Source of the DNA: Runella sp. CRIBMP
Lineage (GTDB): Bacteria > Bacteroidota > Bacteroidia > Cytophagales > Spirosomataceae
Assembly (NCBI RefSeq): GCF_009905605.1
Contig: NZ_JAAAKZ010000002.1
Span: 496,001-560,000 of the forward strand
DNA length: 64,000 bases
Direction of reading: 5' to 3'
Notes under the pieces: model-generated
Databases searched by the model: none
Seen by the model: the letters and a program-made list of their open reading frames with translations, nothing else
What the model was told of the DNA's origin: nothing
Shown here: in pieces, positions 60,928 to 64,000 of the stretch
How positions within the stretch are numbered: the stretch's first letter is position 1
Layout of the letters: each line of letters starts with the position of its first letter
Made by a program: the position numbers and the translations under genes

Positions 60928-60964
60928 GATGCAATGTTAAGAAAAATATTCAAAAAAGAGGCGC

Positions 60965-60972
60965 TATTTTTG
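60965..60972 (+). promoter_or_regulatory. -7 element of the GntR-type gene promoter
   Basis: TATTTTTG (60965-60972) matches TANNTTTG, 23 bp before the ATG at 60996, in the 68-bp spacer shared with nuoK. The leader would be about 17 bases. Confidence 0.5.
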
Positions 60973-60995
60973 CCTTATTAAAAAACCATCCATCA

Positions 60996-61724
60996 ATGTC
61001 TGAAGTACCTGCCCGCCTTCCCCATTATCAACATTTGTACGAAACCTTACGCCAACAGCTCATTAAAGGCGTCTATGAAATCGGGAGTTTGTTGCCTTCT
61101 GAAAAAGAACTACAACAAACCTATAACCTTACCCAACCCACTATCCGTCAGGCGCTTTCGATGTTGGCCGAAGAAGGATTTATCAAGAAATACCAAGGAA
61201 AAGGAAGCATCGTTCAACCGCTTCCCGTGGGTTTGGGGATGCTTTCGATACAGGCGCATTATCCAAACCCGTTACGTGAAGAACTCAAAGAGGAAGACAT
61301 CAGAACCGAAATTCTGAAAAAACCTCAGTTGATGCCTTTTCCTAGCGATTTTCTGTTTGCGCCCACCCATCCAAATGAGCCTTTTTATTACTTTGAACGC
61401 TTACGATTGGTCAACAAAGAAGTGATTTTTTTTGAAAGGTTGGCTTTTCCAGCGGCGGATGTTCCCGATTTTCATAAACAAAAATTAGAAAATCGCTCCC
61501 TTTTTGGCGTTTTTCGGAGTCGGTACAATATTATCGTAAAAGGCGGAGAAGAAAAAGTGTGGGCTACCGCTGCCCACGCGCCCTTAACGGATATAATGCG
61601 CGTGGCCGAGCATACCCCTGTGCTTCGTCTCGAAAAATGCATCGAGACCAACCGCCCCCATTTTACCATCTATTCCTCTTTATATGCATGTACGGATACT
61701 TATTTGTTGAAAGGAAGATTTTGA
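60996..61724 (+). CDS. GntR family transcriptional regulator with UTRA domain
   Basis: A 242-residue HutC-subfamily regulator. The winged helix at about 10-72 has YETLRQQLIKGVYEIGSLLP, then SEKELQQTYNLTQPTIRQAL and the wing YQGKGSIV. A UTRA ligand domain follows at about 95-240 (FYYFERLRLVNKEVIFFERL, then LRLEKCIETNRPHFTIYSSL). HutC-type proteins usually bind a sugar phosphate, amino-acid derivative or similar small effector. The downstream PhyH-type gene, 57 bp away, has its own promoter and may be its target; nuoK diverges from it. Confidence 0.93.
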   Translation: MSEVPARLPHYQHLYETLRQQLIKGVYEIGSLLPSEKELQQTYNLTQPTIRQALSMLAEEGFIKKYQGKGSIVQPLPVGLGMLSIQAHYPNPLREELKEEDIRTEILKKPQLMPFPSDFLFAPTHPNEPFYYFERLRLVNKEVIFFERLAFPAADVPDFHKQKLENRSLFGVFRSRYNIIVKGGEEKVWATAAHAPLTDIMRVAEHTPVLRLEKCIETNRPHFTIYSSLYACTDTYLLKGRF

Positions 61725-61751
61725 TAATCCCTTTGAATCCTGATATATTTG
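61720..61751 (+). promoter_or_regulatory. Complete Bacteroidota-type promoter for the PhyH-type gene
   Basis: TTTG (61720-61723), 20 bp, then TATATTTG (61744-61751) match the -33/-7 consensus, 30 bp before the ATG at 61782. It overlaps the stop codon of the GntR-type gene, so the dioxygenase gene can be controlled separately. Confidence 0.65.
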
Positions 61752-61781
61752 GGAAACAATCATTTAACTTTCCTCTTTGCC

Positions 61782-62816
61782 ATGGGATTATTAACTACGC
61801 TAAAACAAAAGGTAATTGCTACCAAAGAACAATTATTTCCGCAAACAGAATTCGATGAAGCAACCCTTCCATGGATTGATCGGCCTGATGCAGACGTCGA
61901 TGAATTTGTAAAAAAATATCAACCCAAATTTGACGTATCCTACAATCTGGCCGAAAAGCTGAAGTTTTGGCAAAAAAATGGGTACGTTATTTTAGAACAA
62001 TCGATTCAGTCTGAATTATTGGATTTGTTTTGGTCAGACGTTGAAGAATTGGTAGAGCACCCCGAAAAATACAAAATGTGGGCGCGCATCGACCTTCCAA
62101 AGTTTGACCCTGTCCGCGAACGCCACATCAAAGATTTCCCAAAAGAAGATCTCCAGGGAAAATACGTGAAGTTAAATGACTTTCATAACCTATCGGTGGC
62201 GGGCAAAAAACTCATGACTCACCCCGCCATTGTTAACTTTTTGGATGCGATTTTCCAACAAAATACGGTGGTAATGCAAAGCCTAACGTTTATGTATGGC
62301 AGTCAGCAGCCTACCCACCAGGATTATCCGTGGGTAACGGCCAAAATTCCTAGTCATTTGGCCGCCGCATGGATTCCGTTGGAAGACATCAAAATTGATT
62401 CTGGTCCGTTGTATTATTATATCGGCTCTCATAAAATGCCTAAGTTCAATTTTGGCAACGGAATTCTGTACAATAACCGCTCGACCAAAACAGCCCTCGA
62501 ATTTGCGGATTATCTTGACACAAAATGTGCAGAATTAAAGCTTCCCAAAGATACCCTTCTTATCAAACGCGGCGATGTCTTAATCTGGCACGCAGCCTTG
62601 GCCCACGGCGGTGGTCTGATTACGAATCCAGACCAAACCCGCAAATCATACGTATGCCACTATTCTACCGAAGAAGCTCTTCCTTTTCACCGTCATCGGT
62701 TTGGCCAAACGCCAGTCACCGAATATCATAATGGTGTTGCGATTTATCAAAACCCTGATTTTGGTGACCAAGAAAATGTTTTGAATGCTGGCGAAAAATG
62801 GGATTCAAAAAAGTAA
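61782..62816 (+). CDS. Phytanoyl-CoA dioxygenase (PhyH) family protein
   Basis: A probable Fe(II)/2-oxoglutarate-dependent oxygenase, 344 residues from ATG 61782 (a TTG at 61749 overlaps the promoter). The jelly-roll core carries the iron ligands: HxD in QPTHQDYPWV and the distal His in DVLIWHAALAHGGG, followed by the 2-oxoglutarate-binding Arg in RKSYVCHYS. The N-terminal about 60 residues are an extension. PhyH-family enzymes hydroxylate lipids, small molecules or natural products; the substrate is not predictable. The gene ends 2 bp from the convergent DUF1361 gene, with no room for a terminator. Confidence 0.9.
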   Translation: MGLLTTLKQKVIATKEQLFPQTEFDEATLPWIDRPDADVDEFVKKYQPKFDVSYNLAEKLKFWQKNGYVILEQSIQSELLDLFWSDVEELVEHPEKYKMWARIDLPKFDPVRERHIKDFPKEDLQGKYVKLNDFHNLSVAGKKLMTHPAIVNFLDAIFQQNTVVMQSLTFMYGSQQPTHQDYPWVTAKIPSHLAAAWIPLEDIKIDSGPLYYYIGSHKMPKFNFGNGILYNNRSTKTALEFADYLDTKCAELKLPKDTLLIKRGDVLIWHAALAHGGGLITNPDQTRKSYVCHYSTEEALPFHRHRFGQTPVTEYHNGVAIYQNPDFGDQENVLNAGEKWDSKK

Positions 62817-62817
62817 A

Positions 62818-63468
62818 TTATTCATTGATATGTCGGACGCGAAAGCGCAACAACACCCATAAAACCAGATAAAGCATACTCAAAAGTAGGCCAAATTCTA
62901 GGCTAAGAACCAACGCAGTGCGGTCGGTGAGGCTTTGCCAGACCGCACTTAAAAGTTCTTTGGGGTTATGAATAATGTCCCAACTGTTCCAGCGGCGAAT
63001 CCGGCCTAGATAAATACCAAAGCCCGCCATCGGCAAGCTGATGGCCAACAAGACGTTGCCAGTGGTATTTGTGAAGGTTTTTTGCCAACAACGGTGCATC
63101 CAATACAAAGAAACAAGCCCGTTGAAAAGACTGACTTCGGCGTAATAAAAAAGCATGATGATATCATGCCAAGTCAAATCGCTGCCCATATTGACCGATA
63201 TGTGCAGTAAATCGGTAATCATGTAAGGAGCATTGGGAAAAAACAATAACCAGATGAGGCTCCAAAACCCTACCCATTTGGGCAATTTTCCGAATCGTTT
63301 TACGGTTACATCCACCAAAAAAGCAACTAACAAAGGAATCCAACTTAAGAATAAATTCCAATCCATCGAAAAATCTACCGCTTCTTTAAATTGAATACGT
63401 ATCATGTGATAGGTAAGCGCCACCATACTTAGCAGCAAAAGAAGCAAAAGTGGGTACAACCCTTCCAT
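62818..63468 (-). CDS. DUF1361 integral membrane protein
   Basis: A 216-residue membrane protein with about six helices, from ATG 63468 (MEGLYPLLLLLLLSMVALTY), which places the first helix at the N-terminus. A TTG at 63537 would add a polar extension. The family signature is WLLFFPNAPYMITDLLHI in the middle, preceded by WNLFLSWIPLLVAFLVDV and followed by DIIMLFYYAEVSLFNGLVSL. A basic C-terminal tail (RFRVRHINE) is cytoplasmic. Function unknown; no partner gene is seen. Confidence 0.88.
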   Translation of the reverse strand: MEGLYPLLLLLLLSMVALTYHMIRIQFKEAVDFSMDWNLFLSWIPLLVAFLVDVTVKRFGKLPKWVGFWSLIWLLFFPNAPYMITDLLHISVNMGSDLTWHDIIMLFYYAEVSLFNGLVSLYWMHRCWQKTFTNTTGNVLLAISLPMAGFGIYLGRIRRWNSWDIIHNPKELLSAVWQSLTDRTALVLSLEFGLLLSMLYLVLWVLLRFRVRHINE

Positions 63469-63850
63469 CGTAATGATAGGAGGATCTGACACGTAGAAGC
63501 GATACTTCCAAAACCTATTGAATAAACTTTTGAGCAAGATTTACGATGATTTGTTTCCTAAAGAACGTCTAAATCCCGGTCACCGTTTATGAATTTACTG
63601 AAAAGTTTTAGATTTCGGCATTAAATGGTTACTTATTTCTATTTTATCTATGCTTATTACAATTTATTCCAGTTAGGCAGTAATCGTATAAGAATGAAAA
63701 ATTGCCTGAAGGGTGCCTATTCACCAACATTCTGCACATTATCCAGCCCCATTCGGCTAAAACCAGAGAAATCCTGTTTCTCATTCAGTTATTTTCCGTA
63801 ATTTGGCACGGTAAAACAAAAAATTACAAACACTCACCGGAATATATAAT
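63469..63850. other. Divergent spacer DUF1361 / sucC
   Basis: In this 382-bp spacer a small hairpin GAGAAA (63766-63771) / TTTCTC (63777-63782) lies about 70 bp before sucC. A 35-codon frame at 63694-63801 is not supported by any signal. No perfect TANNTTTG element was found, although TAATTTGG at 63799-63806 is close. Confidence 0.4.
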
Positions 63851-64000
63851 ATGAACATTCACGAGTACCAAGGAAAAGAAATACTCAAGAAATACGGTGT
63901 TCGCATTCAAGACGGTATCGTCGTTGATACCCCAGAGCGCGCCGTAGAAGCCTACCGTTCGATTGCCGAGCGTACGGGTTCAAAATTTGTCGTCGTAAAA
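63851..64000 (+). CDS. sucC: Succinyl-CoA synthetase beta subunit (start only)
   Basis: The frame from ATG 63851 runs off the window end with 50 codons. It begins [20 protein letters not shown], the highly conserved ATP-grasp start of SucC, and continues [20 protein letters not shown], then KFVVVK, the first ATP-contact strand. The enzyme makes succinate and ATP or GTP from succinyl-CoA in the TCA cycle. The rest of the gene, and the usual partner sucD, are outside the window. Confidence 0.95.
   Translation, partial: MNIHEYQGKEILKKYGVRIQDGIVVDTPERAVEAYRSIAERTGSKFVVVK

Noticed and set aside
63694-63801. 35-codon frame upstream of sucC
   Set aside because: No ribosome-binding or signal-peptide feature and no recognisable pattern. 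Such short frames are expected by chance.

Overview
The window comes from a member of the Bacteroidota, most likely order Cytophagales (Runella/Dyadobacter/Spirosoma-like). This rests on the gene families, not on a database search. The signs are a SusC/SusD locus with an ECF sigma/FecR pair, a TonB receptor paired with a DUF4249 lipoprotein, GWxTD, DUF1361 and DUF2279 proteins, a type III glutamine synthetase, weak or absent Shine-Dalgarno sequences, and repeated use of the Bacteroidota -7 promoter element TANNTTTG. No rRNA, tRNA, CRISPR array, insertion sequence or prophage was seen.

Region 1 (about 0.1-13.5 kb, minus strand) is a polysaccharide-utilization-type locus. In transcription order it holds an ECF sigma factor, a FecR anti-sigma factor, a SusC receptor with an STN signalling domain, a SusD lipoprotein, a double DUF1080 protein, a GH95 alpha-L-fucosidase-type hydrolase and an S9 (DPP IV-like) peptidase. 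The receptor would sense a glycan, relay through FecR to the sigma factor and raise expression of the same locus. A hairpin after susD may set receptor expression above enzyme expression.

Region 2 (13.6-35 kb) is mostly housekeeping: lptC, an outer-membrane barrel and coaX; MscS; an M28 peptidase with a divergent TrpF-like protein; typA; a Tat-exported sugar isomerase-like protein; a CocE-type hydrolase; an unlinked maltokinase; gmhA; fabG; a VWA membrane protein; a DUF2279 protein; an acyl-CoA ligase; and an Nramp-like transporter without the usual metal motifs. Five intergenic spacers in 20.8-32.4 kb carry unusual word-like inverted or tandem repeats. One of them appears to run into the signal-peptide region of the DUF2279 gene.

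Region 3 (36-45 kb) is the accessory part. It holds a small orphan ORF, a helically phased 11-bp direct repeat, a Crp/Fnr regulator, a lipoprotein gene interrupted by an in-frame stop, a lipoprotein / TonB receptor / DUF4249 operon, and a two-gene unit of large coiled-coil membrane proteins of unknown function. That pair is the best candidate here for an undescribed system.

Region 4 (45-64 kb) returns to core genes: aspS, moaA, a NUMOD4/HNH endonuclease, a CoA-binding protein, mtaB, glutamine synthetase III, nuoA, an FKBP, proS, a very Ser/Tyr/Gly-rich lipoprotein, a FadL-type porin, a GWxTD protein, nuoK, a GntR regulator, a PhyH-type dioxygenase, a DUF1361 protein and the start of sucC. The complex I genes nuoA and nuoK sit alone, about 7 kb apart on opposite strands, so the nuo operon is dispersed. 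Convergent gene pairs are commonly separated by strong bidirectional hairpin terminators.
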